64,000 bases of DNA. It comes from Firmicutes bacterium CAG:345 (GTDB lineage Bacteria > Bacillota_I > Bacilli_A > RFN20 > CAG-288). Below, one piece after another: positions 7,878-16,591 of the stretch (position 1 is its first letter; each line of letters opens with the position of its first letter). The position numbers were made by a program, and so were the translations under genes. Under the pieces are notes generated by a model that was not told where the DNA came from, did not search any database, and was given only the letters and a program-made list of their open reading frames with translations. Location of the stretch: the NCBI GenBank assembly GCA_000433315.1, contig FR893364.1:1-64000 (forward strand), read 5' to 3'.

Positions 7878-9980
7878 ATGAAAAACAGATTGAAGTTCTA
7901 TAAAAACCCATTTTCAAGTAAAAAGATAAATGGTGATATCTATAAAGATGCACCTGATCCATTTATTATAAAAGTTAATGGCTATTATTACTTAACTTCG
8001 ACTGTTTCTAAGGGAATTGTTATTCGGCGCAGTTTTGATTTAATACATTGGGATAATGTTTTAAAAGACGGAATTGTTACAATAGATGATTCTTTAAAGT
8101 ACGCTTTTGCACCTGAAATTGTATACGATAACGGATACTTTTATATAGTGACCTCACCTTGTGGTGGAGGTCACTATTTGTATCGTAGTGAAAACATTGA
8201 AGGACCATTTGTAAAAATAAGTGAGAATTTTCATGAAATGATCGATGGAAGTTTCTTCATCGATAATGATGGAACTCACTATTTTTCGCGTGCAAGTGAA
8301 ACAGGTATTGTTGTTAAGAAATTTGAAGATGATTTAAAATTAAATGAATTAGGGACTTATTTTAAAGAGCAATTTACTTTAGAAAATGCTATTTTAGGCG
8401 GTTGGACTGAAGGTCCATATATAACTAAAAGATATGGTTATTACTATGTAACATTTACTGGTACTCATTTTTTAAGTGATGCTTATCGTGTAAGTTATGT
8501 TTCTGGAAAAAAACTTGAACAAAAAATGCCTTATGGCGATTTTATTCTTTTAAATACTGAAGAAGATTTTAAAGGATTAGGACATTCTATGAATTTTGTC
8601 GGTCCTGATTTGGATTCGTATTATATTGTTTACCACGAATGCAATGATAAAATAAAAAGAAGAGTGAGTATATCTAGACTATTCTTTGAAAAGGAAAAAA
8701 TGATAGTTGATAACGCATCTAGGGAAGATAATTTCATGTTCTCAAGACCTGCTTTTGAAGATTTTGGAACGAATAATAATTATTTATCTGAAGATGAATT
8801 TGATTTTACTTCATTTTCTCTTGAATATAATTTTGCTGGCTCTGAAAGTGTTTTAGTCTTCGGATATAAATCAGAAAATAATTATAGTTATATAAAATTA
8901 TTTGAATCTCATATTGAGTTTAGAAAGAAATATTTCTCTAAAGATACTCTGATTAAGTCTGTTTCACTAGGTCATAAAGCGCGTTTAGATTGTTATCACT
9001 GTTTGAGGGTACAAGTAAAAAATAATGCCGTAGCTATTTATTTAGATCTTGTTGAATATATGTTTAAAGCTAAATTATCTACTAAAGGTAAAATTGGTTA
9101 TTTCAACAATAGTTTGAAAAGACCTTATATTGCTATTAGTAAATTTAGTTTTGGAGATAGTGATAAGGAAACTATCAAACAAAAACACGTCTTAATTTCT
9201 AACATGGTCAGCAATAATGATTATCTAGTTACTAATTTTTATGTATCAGAAGATGATAATTATGACATTGTTAAGGATAATAGCAATTGGAAAATTAGTA
9301 AGCTTGAAATTGATGGAAAACAAGTTTCAATTGATTTTATAAGTTTGGTATTAGCTAGTAATATTTACTTAGAAAAAGGAGTGCATGAGATTAAAATGTT
9401 CTTTGATGAACTCAATGCTCGTGAATTTTATATTCGTAAAAGTGCTAAAAACAATGAAATTTTGTCATTAGATGAACTTAAGGTTAATGGAACAAAAAAA
9501 GGTAATTTTGAAGAAAGACCTGGGTATATTCACTATGAAAATGATAGAAATGCACTTTTAAGTGATACTGAATTTAGAAATTATGAGATTTCGGCTACAT
9601 TTGAACTTGAGGGGTTACCTATTCATAAAGAAAATGTTGGTGCGATAATTTCTTCAGTAAATAATTATTCTGCTAAAAATCAATTTGAAGGGTTATTTTC
9701 ATTCCAAGGATACATGCTCGCATGTAACATGAAAGAGATATATTTCTATGAAACTAATTTCCATAAATCAGAATTATTGTTTAAGATGCGAAATGATGGC
9801 CAAAAACGACTTACTTTAAAATTAATAAAGGAAAATGATATGATTTTCGTTTATATTGATAATGTAAGAGTTTACAAAACAAAAGTTAAACCTTATTTGG
9901 AACAAGGAAAAGCTGGTATTTATTCAAATCATGCCAGTTTTAATGTTCTAGACTTTAAATTAATACAAGGAGGAAAATAA
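7878..9980 (+). CDS. GH43 glycosidase, cytosolic, with C-terminal beta-sandwich domains
   Basis: It is predicted to release arabinofuranose or xylose from imported oligosaccharides. The five-bladed propeller is shown by DAPDPFIIKVNGYYY (general base Asp), FAPEIVYDNGYFYI, the IDGSFFIDNDG strand (pKa-modulating Asp) and the general acid in WTEGPYITKRYGYYY. From about residue 300 the chain continues into LamG/concanavalin-like and further beta-sandwich regions, for 700 residues. There is no signal peptide. It resembles the lipoprotein encoded at 12996-15536 in order and motifs (both have EDFKGLGHS and PDLDSYY), so they are paralogues placed on the two sides of the membrane. Its stop shares a base with the next start (TAATG). 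Confidence 0.85.
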   Translation: MKNRLKFYKNPFSSKKINGDIYKDAPDPFIIKVNGYYYLTSTVSKGIVIRRSFDLIHWDNVLKDGIVTIDDSLKYAFAPEIVYDNGYFYIVTSPCGGGHYLYRSENIEGPFVKISENFHEMIDGSFFIDNDGTHYFSRASETGIVVKKFEDDLKLNELGTYFKEQFTLENAILGGWTEGPYITKRYGYYYVTFTGTHFLSDAYRVSYVSGKKLEQKMPYGDFILLNTEEDFKGLGHSMNFVGPDLDSYYIVYHECNDKIKRRVSISRLFFEKEKMIVDNASREDNFMFSRPAFEDFGTNNNYLSEDEFDFTSFSLEYNFAGSESVLVFGYKSENNYSYIKLFESHIEFRKKYFSKDTLIKSVSLGHKARLDCYHCLRVQVKNNAVAIYLDLVEYMFKAKLSTKGKIGYFNNSLKRPYIAISKFSFGDSDKETIKQKHVLISNMVSNNDYLVTNFYVSEDDNYDIVKDNSNWKISKLEIDGKQVSIDFISLVLASNIYLEKGVHEIKMFFDELNAREFYIRKSAKNNEILSLDELKVNGTKKGNFEERPGYIHYENDRNALLSDTEFRNYEISATFELEGLPIHKENVGAIISSVNNYSAKNQFEGLFSFQGYMLACNMKEIYFYETNFHKSELLFKMRNDGQKRLTLKLIKENDMIFVYIDNVRVYKTKVKPYLEQGKAGIYSNHASFNVLDFKLIQGGK

Positions 9981-11230
9981 TGAATAAGAAGTTTTTTAAA
10001 ATTTTAGCTGCTACTTTCTTTACTACTACAATCCTTGCAGGATGTAACAATACTCCAGCATCATCTAGTAGCATAAAACCGACAATATCTAGTTCAACTT
10101 CGTCATCTTCATCAACTTCATCATCTTCAACATCTACTAGTACTTCATCATCAATGTCTTCTTCAAGTTCTTCAACTAGTAGTAGTTCAGTACCAGTTGA
10201 TTACTTTTTCAATACTTATTCTAACCCAATGTCTATTACATATACTACTGGTAGTGATTATCGTGGAGAAATTGCTGACCCATCGGTAGTCAGAGGTGAT
10301 GATGGTTATATTTACGCTTTCTCTACTGACAGAGTTATGTTGAGAAGTGAAGATGGCTGTTCTTTTGAATATGTTACTGGAAATGTTATCGATACTCCAG
10401 ATTGGTATACTGATGTTTATCCAGAAGAAACAGGTGGTTTCCATTTATGGGCACCTGATGTTGTAAAAATTGGAGATAAATGGATATATTATTATTCTTT
10501 ATCTGCTTGGAGTAAGCCATGTGGAGTTGGATATGCAGTAAGTGATAATATTGCCGGACCATATGAAGATTATGGTAAATTATTCGATATAAATGAAATA
10601 GGAATAAGCAATGCAATCGATCCACAAGTATTTGTCGATGATGATGGATCAGTTTATATGTCTGTTGGTTCTTTCCAAGGTCTATATTTAGTTCAATTAA
10701 CTGAAGATGGTATGGGATTACTTAATGGTGTAAATTATCAAAGAGATAATAAAGTTTTGATTGCTGGTCGCCCAGGTGGTTGGGATGGTTCAACATATGA
10801 AGGTAGTTACATTATTAAAAGAGATGGATGGTATTATTACTTTGGAAGTGCTGGAACATGCTGCGAAGGCAAAAATTCTTCTTATCGTGTTTATGTAGGA
10901 AAGAGTAAAAATATTACCGGACCATATATTGATAATAATCGCAAAGCATTAACAGCATCAGGAAGCGGAACAACCAATGGCTCATTAGTATTATGGGCTG
11001 GTATGCGAGATGATAAAAATGTTTATGGCCCCGGACATAATTCAGTTCTTTTGGATGATGCTGGTGACTATTGGATTTATTATCACGCATTTAGTTCAGC
11101 AGATAATTATTCAACAAGACATTTATTTATGGATAAACTTTTATGGGATGATAATGGATTCCCCTATATTGAAAATAGAATTCCATCTTTCCAAGAAGAA
11201 TTAGATGGTCCACGTTTCATATTGGAGTAA
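9980..11230 (+). CDS. GH43 endo-1,5-alpha-L-arabinanase-type lipoprotein
   Basis: It is expected to cut the arabinan backbone at the cell surface. The lipobox LAGC places the lipidated Cys at residue 22, and a Ser/Thr-rich linker of about 45 residues follows. The catalytic propeller shows ADPSVVRGDDGYIY (base), HLWAPDVVKIGDKWIYYYS, NAIDPQVFVDDDGS, an EGSYIIKRDGWYYYFGS acid strand, and the pair Cys-Cys-Glu-Gly in GTCCEGKNSSYRVYVGKS. The last motif and the GPGHNS strand are characteristic of arabinan endo-hydrolases. The length (416) fits a single catalytic domain. AGGAGG precedes the start. Confidence 0.85.
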   Translation: MNKKFFKILAATFFTTTILAGCNNTPASSSSIKPTISSSTSSSSSTSSSSTSTSTSSSMSSSSSSTSSSSVPVDYFFNTYSNPMSITYTTGSDYRGEIADPSVVRGDDGYIYAFSTDRVMLRSEDGCSFEYVTGNVIDTPDWYTDVYPEETGGFHLWAPDVVKIGDKWIYYYSLSAWSKPCGVGYAVSDNIAGPYEDYGKLFDINEIGISNAIDPQVFVDDDGSVYMSVGSFQGLYLVQLTEDGMGLLNGVNYQRDNKVLIAGRPGGWDGSTYEGSYIIKRDGWYYYFGSAGTCCEGKNSSYRVYVGKSKNITGPYIDNNRKALTASGSGTTNGSLVLWAGMRDDKNVYGPGHNSVLLDDAGDYWIYYHAFSSADNYSTRHLFMDKLLWDDNGFPYIENRIPSFQEELDGPRFILE

Positions 11231-11235
11231 TTTAA

Positions 11236-12999
11236 ATGATGAATAAGGTATTTAAAATTTTGGGAATAGGTACATTAGCATTATTAGCTAGCTGTACAAA
11301 TAATAATTCATCGAGCTCTTCAATTTCTTCATCTTCTTCTATTTCAACTCCTACTTCTTCGACATTATCTTCATCAACAACTTCCTCAAGTATTGATGAT
11401 AACACTAAAATTAAAGATGAAGATAAAGTAGTGCCAACTTCAACAAAGATGGATTATGTTGATCATGCTAACTTTGGTGCATCAGAATATGATGAATCTA
11501 AATGGTTTAAAAATACATTGGATAAAGTTGCTTTCCCAGATCCACAGGTTATTGAAGTAGGTGATACTTACTATATTTATGGAACTACAGATCGTACAGG
11601 TAGTAAAACATTAGATTGCTATTCAACTAAAGATTTTAACAATTTTGAATTGCACATGGATATTTATAAACCACAAAATGAATGGAGTGAAGGTGTTTTA
11701 TTTGCTCCTGAAGTCTATGAAATTGATGGAACTTTCTATCTTTTCTATAGCGATAATATGAAGAGCAATGGCCTTCGTTATATCAACGTTTTAACTTCCA
11801 ATTCTCCAGTAGGACCTTTTGAAGAATATAAAGGTACTGATTATTATGGAAATGAATTAGATGGTTATAAGGCTCCTATTTTCCGCCACAACGATAGTTT
11901 AGGTTTATCCGTATTGGATCAAAATTTATTTATTGATGATGATGGAAGCATGTATATGTACTACTCAATCTATGATACAGGAATCATGCAATATATTATT
12001 GGCGTTTCGATGTTAGATCCTGTTACACCAGATTGGGATACATATAAAATTTTGGTTAGACCTGGTGAATTAACACCAAAAACAACAAGCACAAATATGT
12101 TAATTTGGGAAGCTTACCAAGGATTTAAAGTTGCTGAAGGACCTTTCATGGTTAAATCTCCAGTCAATGGAAAATATTATTTGACATATTCAGTTAACCA
12201 TTATCCTGATCGTTACTATACAGTTTGCTATGCTTATAGTGATGAACCATTAGGTGATTTCACAAAACCATATAAAAAAGGTGAACAATGGACAAACTTA
12301 TTGTTTGGTTATGCCGGTGGTATGAAATCAACAACAGTTTATGATAAATGGGAAGGTTTTATGAGTGGAACAGCTCACCATTGTATATTTAAGATTGGTG
12401 ATCAATATATGATTGGTTACCATGCACATAAGAATCGTAAAGATTCTTCAAATGGCCGTTTCTTTGGATTAGATAGATTATTCTTCAATGAAGAAGGTAC
12501 ACCTTATTGCTATGGTCCTACAGATTCTATAGAACCATTGCCAGAAAAAATCAGCGGATATAAGAATATTGTTCTTGATGCTGCTAATGTTAAAACTGAA
12601 AATATTACTAATCCAGAATATTTAACAGATAACTTTGTCCCTGAACATTATAATCTTCCTGTTGAATCTTCAAGAGAAGCAACACTTGGCTCTGGTTTAT
12701 CTTATGTTGAAATTGATTTTGATAAAGAATATTTAATTGGTGGCTTGAGTATTTATAATAGCTGTTTCTATGAAAAGGCTTTGTCACAAATTGAATTTAT
12801 TAAATTTGATAATGACAACAATATCATTGATACAGTTTTCCCATCAGAATATTTAAATGATGAAAAAGAATTTATTTTCCCAGGTTCTGCATTTACATAT
12901 GATATTAAAGATATTAAAGCTAAAAGAGTTATCATTGGATTTAATTGCGGAAGTGAAACAAATCTCAGTGAAATATCAATTTATGGTAAAACAGCATGA
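11236..12999 (+). CDS. GH43 lipoprotein with C-terminal discoidin-like domain
   Basis: This is a surface arabinofuranosidase/xylosidase-type enzyme. The lipobox LASC (Cys20) is followed by a Ser/Thr linker, then a GH43 propeller: FPDPQVIEVGDTYYIYG (base), FAPEVYEIDGTFYLFYS, DQNLFIDDDGSMYMYYS, and an acid strand EGPFMVKSPVNGKYYLTYS. The last 140 residues form a beta-sandwich resembling F5/8-type (discoidin, CBM32) binding modules, including VEIDFDKEYLIGGLSIYN. It starts five bases after the arabinanase gene, and its stop overlaps the next start by four bases (ATGA), so it is part of one translation-coupled block. Its precise substrate is not determinable by eye. Confidence 0.82.
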   Translation: MMNKVFKILGIGTLALLASCTNNNSSSSSISSSSSISTPTSSTLSSSTTSSSIDDNTKIKDEDKVVPTSTKMDYVDHANFGASEYDESKWFKNTLDKVAFPDPQVIEVGDTYYIYGTTDRTGSKTLDCYSTKDFNNFELHMDIYKPQNEWSEGVLFAPEVYEIDGTFYLFYSDNMKSNGLRYINVLTSNSPVGPFEEYKGTDYYGNELDGYKAPIFRHNDSLGLSVLDQNLFIDDDGSMYMYYSIYDTGIMQYIIGVSMLDPVTPDWDTYKILVRPGELTPKTTSTNMLIWEAYQGFKVAEGPFMVKSPVNGKYYLTYSVNHYPDRYYTVCYAYSDEPLGDFTKPYKKGEQWTNLLFGYAGGMKSTTVYDKWEGFMSGTAHHCIFKIGDQYMIGYHAHKNRKDSSNGRFFGLDRLFFNEEGTPYCYGPTDSIEPLPEKISGYKNIVLDAANVKTENITNPEYLTDNFVPEHYNLPVESSREATLGSGLSYVEIDFDKEYLIGGLSIYNSCFYEKALSQIEFIKFDNDNNIIDTVFPSEYLNDEKEFIFPGSAFTYDIKDIKAKRVIIGFNCGSETNLSEISIYGKTA

Positions 13000-15536
13000 A
13001 AAAAGGATATAAATTATTAACATTAGGAATAGTTGCTTTACTTACAAGTTGTAATACAGTAAAGCCAACAACTTCTTCTAGTTCTTCTTCCTCTTCTTCA
13101 ACGACATCTACTACAACTTCTTCAACTAGTTCTTCTTCAACTTCTAGTTCTACTTCATCATCTTCTATTAAACAAGATATTCATGAAAGTGAACTCGGAA
13201 ATCATGATGAAGTACCTTATTATTATGAAAATAGAATAATACTTCCAGCAATTGGAGGAAGTAGAGAAGTTCCAGATCCATTTGTTTATAGATTTAATGG
13301 TATGTACTACCTTTATCCAACAACTAATGGTAATTCTGTTAAAGCTTACAAATCTCGTGATTTAATAGAATGGGAACCAGTCGATAATGGACAATTAAGA
13401 ACTGGTGCTGTTTATGAATATAGCTCAGATGGTTCATCAGCTCCAAAAAGCGGAACACCATTTGCACCTGAAGTAATTTATTATAATGGAACATTCTACA
13501 TGATTGCTTCACCAAGCGGACAAGGTCATTACATTTTTTCAAGTGATTCTCCAGAAGGACCATTTACTTGCATAACTGATAATTTAGGAAAAAGTATTGA
13601 TGGCTCTTTCTTCATCAATTCAGACGAAGAGATTTATCTTTACGGAGCTTCGTCTGGCTCAATTATGGCCTATGGTCTAGAAGACGATTTCATGACATTT
13701 AAAAAATTGGACAATGGTAATGATATCGGTGCTGGTTTAAATGAATGCCGTGTTGGTAACTGGAATGAAGGCCCATATATGCTTCAAAAAGATGGTAATT
13801 ACTATTTGACATATTGTGGAACTCATTATCTTTCTGCCTCTTATCGTGTCGATTATTCATATGCAGAAGAAGGATCTAATCTTTTTGCCGCTAGTGCATA
13901 TAAAAGACAAGATAATTTAATTGTTTCAACTGAAGATGATTTTAAAGGCCTTGGTCACTCGGCTACAGTTTTAGCTCCTGACTTAGATAGCTATTATCTT
14001 GTTTATCACAATTTAGAAGATAATAATCAACGTTATTTGAATTTTTCTCGACTTTCTTTTAATGGTTCTACAATGGTTGCTAACCAAGTTGGACTTCATG
14101 AAAATATCGGTGTAAGCTTACCAACTTTCTATAGTTATGGTGACGAGGAATATTTAAATACTGAAGGTGATTTTGACTTATCCGAAAATTCAACAGAAGA
14201 TAGCTTTACTGTTGAATATAATGTCACAGGTGAAGGAAAAATGATTTTTGGATATCAAGATTCTTCAAATTATGCTTATATTGAATTTGTCAATAATAAG
14301 ATTTCTGTTGTCGATGTAAAAAATGGCGTTGAACAAAAAGCTTATGAAGTTGAATTAATTAAAGAGTATGATACTACAGTCATGCATACATTCCGTTTAC
14401 AATACAAAGATGGATATTCTAATTTGTATTTCGATAGTATGGAAAAAGCTGCAAAAATTAATTGTAATCTTCCAAAAGGTAGAATCGGATATTTAAAAAA
14501 TAATAACTTTGATGAAATTGGTTACACAGCCTTTTCTAAATATGCTTTAGGTTCAAGCGATTGCGCTCAGTATAATGATACTGTTTCTTTAGCTAATAGT
14601 TATGATGAAAGACTTTCATATTTAACTGCTGGTTCTGGTATTGTAGCTTCTACCGATGCAAATGGCACAAGAAAAGGTGGCAATAATCTTCTTTTAGCAA
14701 ATGAAGGAGATAGAGCTACATATCGTATGTATGCTAAAACTGATGGTAACTATAATATCAATTTACGTCTTTCTTCAACTTCTATTGCTGGTAATGTCAA
14801 AGTTCGTATCGATGATGGCGAATTAATAACTTGCAATTTATCTGAAAACCAAGCTACCAAATATGCTGATGGCGATTTATATTTAACAATATTAAATACA
14901 GACTTAGATGCTGGACTCCATAATATATCTATTTATCAAAATGGTTCTCCAATCGAAATTTCTGAAGTTCGTTATACAAAACTTGATCTCCCATCTGATT
15001 TATCCCGCGAATTCACTGATGAAAATTCACTTGATGGTCTTATTACACGTAATACCAAAGTTTATAATGATGGTATTTATACTGATAATTATCAAGCAAG
15101 TGGCGTTATTACTTATGAAAACTTTTCAAACGCTACAATATCAGCAGATTTATTAATTAATTCTGTTCAAGCATCTGGTTATGCTGGTTTAATTTTCAAT
15201 GTCACGGATTACAGTAAAAATCATAGTGCTGATGGTGATGGTGGTGATAATCCGAATATGTTCAAAGGATATAAGTTTGTCTTTGAATCAGATAGAGTTT
15301 CTTTGATTTATACAGATTTCAATTATTCCTACACTTTAAAATCAAAAATGATTTCTTATGATTCAAGTTCTGTAACTACAATGAAAGTTGTTCAAGAAAA
15401 CAATATATATCATTGTTATATAAATGATGAAGTTGTCTTTGATGTAATCGGCAATTATGGAAATCTTGAAGGTCAAGTCGGTGTATACACAAGTAATTCT
15501 GATGTAGTAATTAAAACATTAGACATCACTTATTAG
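12996..15536 (+). CDS. Large GH43 lipoprotein with LamG- and CBM6-like modules
   Basis: This surface glycosidase has lipobox LTSC (Cys19) and a Ser/Thr linker. Its GH43 domain shows EVPDPFVYRFNGMYY (base), FAPEVIYYNGTFYMIASP, IDGSFFINSDEEIYLYG and the acid strand in WNEGPYMLQKDGNYY. Downstream modules in order are a LamG/concanavalin-like region (about 370-510), a CBM6-like sandwich (about 555-660, including EGDRATYRMYAKTDGNYN) and a second LamG-like domain to the end. At 846 residues it is the longest GH43 here. The architecture parallels the cytosolic 7878-9980 enzyme but adds the export signal. The start is the ATGA overlap with the previous gene. Confidence 0.83.
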   Translation: MKKGYKLLTLGIVALLTSCNTVKPTTSSSSSSSSSTTSTTTSSTSSSSTSSSTSSSSIKQDIHESELGNHDEVPYYYENRIILPAIGGSREVPDPFVYRFNGMYYLYPTTNGNSVKAYKSRDLIEWEPVDNGQLRTGAVYEYSSDGSSAPKSGTPFAPEVIYYNGTFYMIASPSGQGHYIFSSDSPEGPFTCITDNLGKSIDGSFFINSDEEIYLYGASSGSIMAYGLEDDFMTFKKLDNGNDIGAGLNECRVGNWNEGPYMLQKDGNYYLTYCGTHYLSASYRVDYSYAEEGSNLFAASAYKRQDNLIVSTEDDFKGLGHSATVLAPDLDSYYLVYHNLEDNNQRYLNFSRLSFNGSTMVANQVGLHENIGVSLPTFYSYGDEEYLNTEGDFDLSENSTEDSFTVEYNVTGEGKMIFGYQDSSNYAYIEFVNNKISVVDVKNGVEQKAYEVELIKEYDTTVMHTFRLQYKDGYSNLYFDSMEKAAKINCNLPKGRIGYLKNNNFDEIGYTAFSKYALGSSDCAQYNDTVSLANSYDERLSYLTAGSGIVASTDANGTRKGGNNLLLANEGDRATYRMYAKTDGNYNINLRLSSTSIAGNVKVRIDDGELITCNLSENQATKYADGDLYLTILNTDLDAGLHNISIYQNGSPIEISEVRYTKLDLPSDLSREFTDENSLDGLITRNTKVYNDGIYTDNYQASGVITYENFSNATISADLLINSVQASGYAGLIFNVTDYSKNHSADGDGGDNPNMFKGYKFVFESDRVSLIYTDFNYSYTLKSKMISYDSSSVTTMKVVQENNIYHCYINDEVVFDVIGNYGNLEGQVGVYTSNSDVVIKTLDITY

Positions 15537-15544
15537 GAGAAAAA

Positions 15545-16591
15545 ATGAATAAAGTAAAAGTCTTCGATGCTTATTATAAAAATAAAGCTGGAATATGGTA
15601 TTTTGTTCCCGAAGACTTTTCTTTGTTTATTAAAAATGAACCAGTTAGTGGTTTTGGATCAATTAAATATCCTGAAGGTTCTGTTTATGTTGGAGAGATT
15701 TTTTTCGATGGAAAAGATTTTAAAAAACAAGGAATTGGACAGCAGGATTTCACCTATTCTGAATTAGGTCATCTTGATGAAAACATCAATGAAAAAATCT
15801 ATAAATTCATCGGAAAATTTGATTATAAAAAAAATGATTGGATTTATGGTAATGGCGTTTTATATTATCGTGATAAAAATGGTTTACCATCACATTTTGT
15901 CAAAGGTTTTTTCCGTGATTTATCCAAAATGAAAGAATATGAAGGTGAATTTGATTATTCAACATTACTAGATGGTTATGCAAAAGAGATGGAATTTGAT
16001 TATGATTCTAGAAAAGTAGTGTTTTGTCGTGAATATACAAAAATAGAAAATAAAAGATATAAACTTCTTTTACTAGGTGATTCATATATTGAATTTTGGA
16101 ATTATGAGCAATATGCTGGAGAAAATATTTTTGAGCATTGTTTCGATTTATCTAAAGTTAGAACTTTAGGTGTTGGCGGTGCTATCAATGAAGATTTTGT
16201 TCAATATTTAAATCAAGTTAATCCTAAATTTAAAACTGAAAAAGCTCTTATTAATTTAGGATTTAATGATTTGCATAGTGGAGAAGATATTGATAGTATC
16301 CTTCATCATCTTGATGAAGTAATCGGTTTAGTAAAAAGTAAATTTGATGCCAAAAAAATAATAATCTGTGCAGTAGTTCATTCACCTAATTTTGATAATC
16401 GTTATCAAGATGAAGAAAAATTAAATCATTTAATTTATGAATATTCCCAAAGAAAAGGATATGAATTTTTAAATTTAAATGAAAAGATAAAGAATAGTCG
16501 TATCCATTGCTTTGCTGAAGATAAAGTTCATTTAAATGAACATGGATATGAATTATTTTATAAATCTATTGAAAGAGGTATTTATGATTAA
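15545..16591 (+). CDS. MORN-repeat protein fused to an SGNH/GDSL esterase
   Basis: It is a predicted intracellular carbohydrate esterase with an uncommon N-terminus. Residues about 35-150 hold three or four MORN-like motifs (GFGSIKYPEGSVYVGEIF, YGNGVLYYRDKNG, EYEGEFDY). The C-terminal SGNH fold has the nucleophile Ser180 in LLGDSYIEFW, a Gly in GVGGA, Asn in NLGFNDLH and the catalytic Asp326/His329 in EDKVHLN. There is no signal peptide. It lies between the GH43 and GH36 genes with AGGAG before the start, and its stop overlaps the next ATG (ATGATTAA). A deacetylase role on imported oligosaccharides is inferred; MORN repeats may mediate lipid or protein contact. Confidence 0.75.
   Translation: MNKVKVFDAYYKNKAGIWYFVPEDFSLFIKNEPVSGFGSIKYPEGSVYVGEIFFDGKDFKKQGIGQQDFTYSELGHLDENINEKIYKFIGKFDYKKNDWIYGNGVLYYRDKNGLPSHFVKGFFRDLSKMKEYEGEFDYSTLLDGYAKEMEFDYDSRKVVFCREYTKIENKRYKLLLLGDSYIEFWNYEQYAGENIFEHCFDLSKVRTLGVGGAINEDFVQYLNQVNPKFKTEKALINLGFNDLHSGEDIDSILHHLDEVIGLVKSKFDAKKIIICAVVHSPNFDNRYQDEEKLNHLIYEYSQRKGYEFLNLNEKIKNSRIHCFAEDKVHLNEHGYELFYKSIERGIYD

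Noticed and set aside
10050..10200. Dense TCA/TCT repeats resembling a repeat array
   Set aside because: They are in-frame Ser/Thr codons of lipoprotein linkers (also at 370-470, 11310-11400, 13070-13170, 18845-18960). There are no regular spacers, so this is not CRISPR.
16536..16583. Longer start for the GH36 gene
   Set aside because: It would overlap the esterase gene by 56 bases and adds residues absent from GH36; the ATG at 16584 has its own ribosome site.
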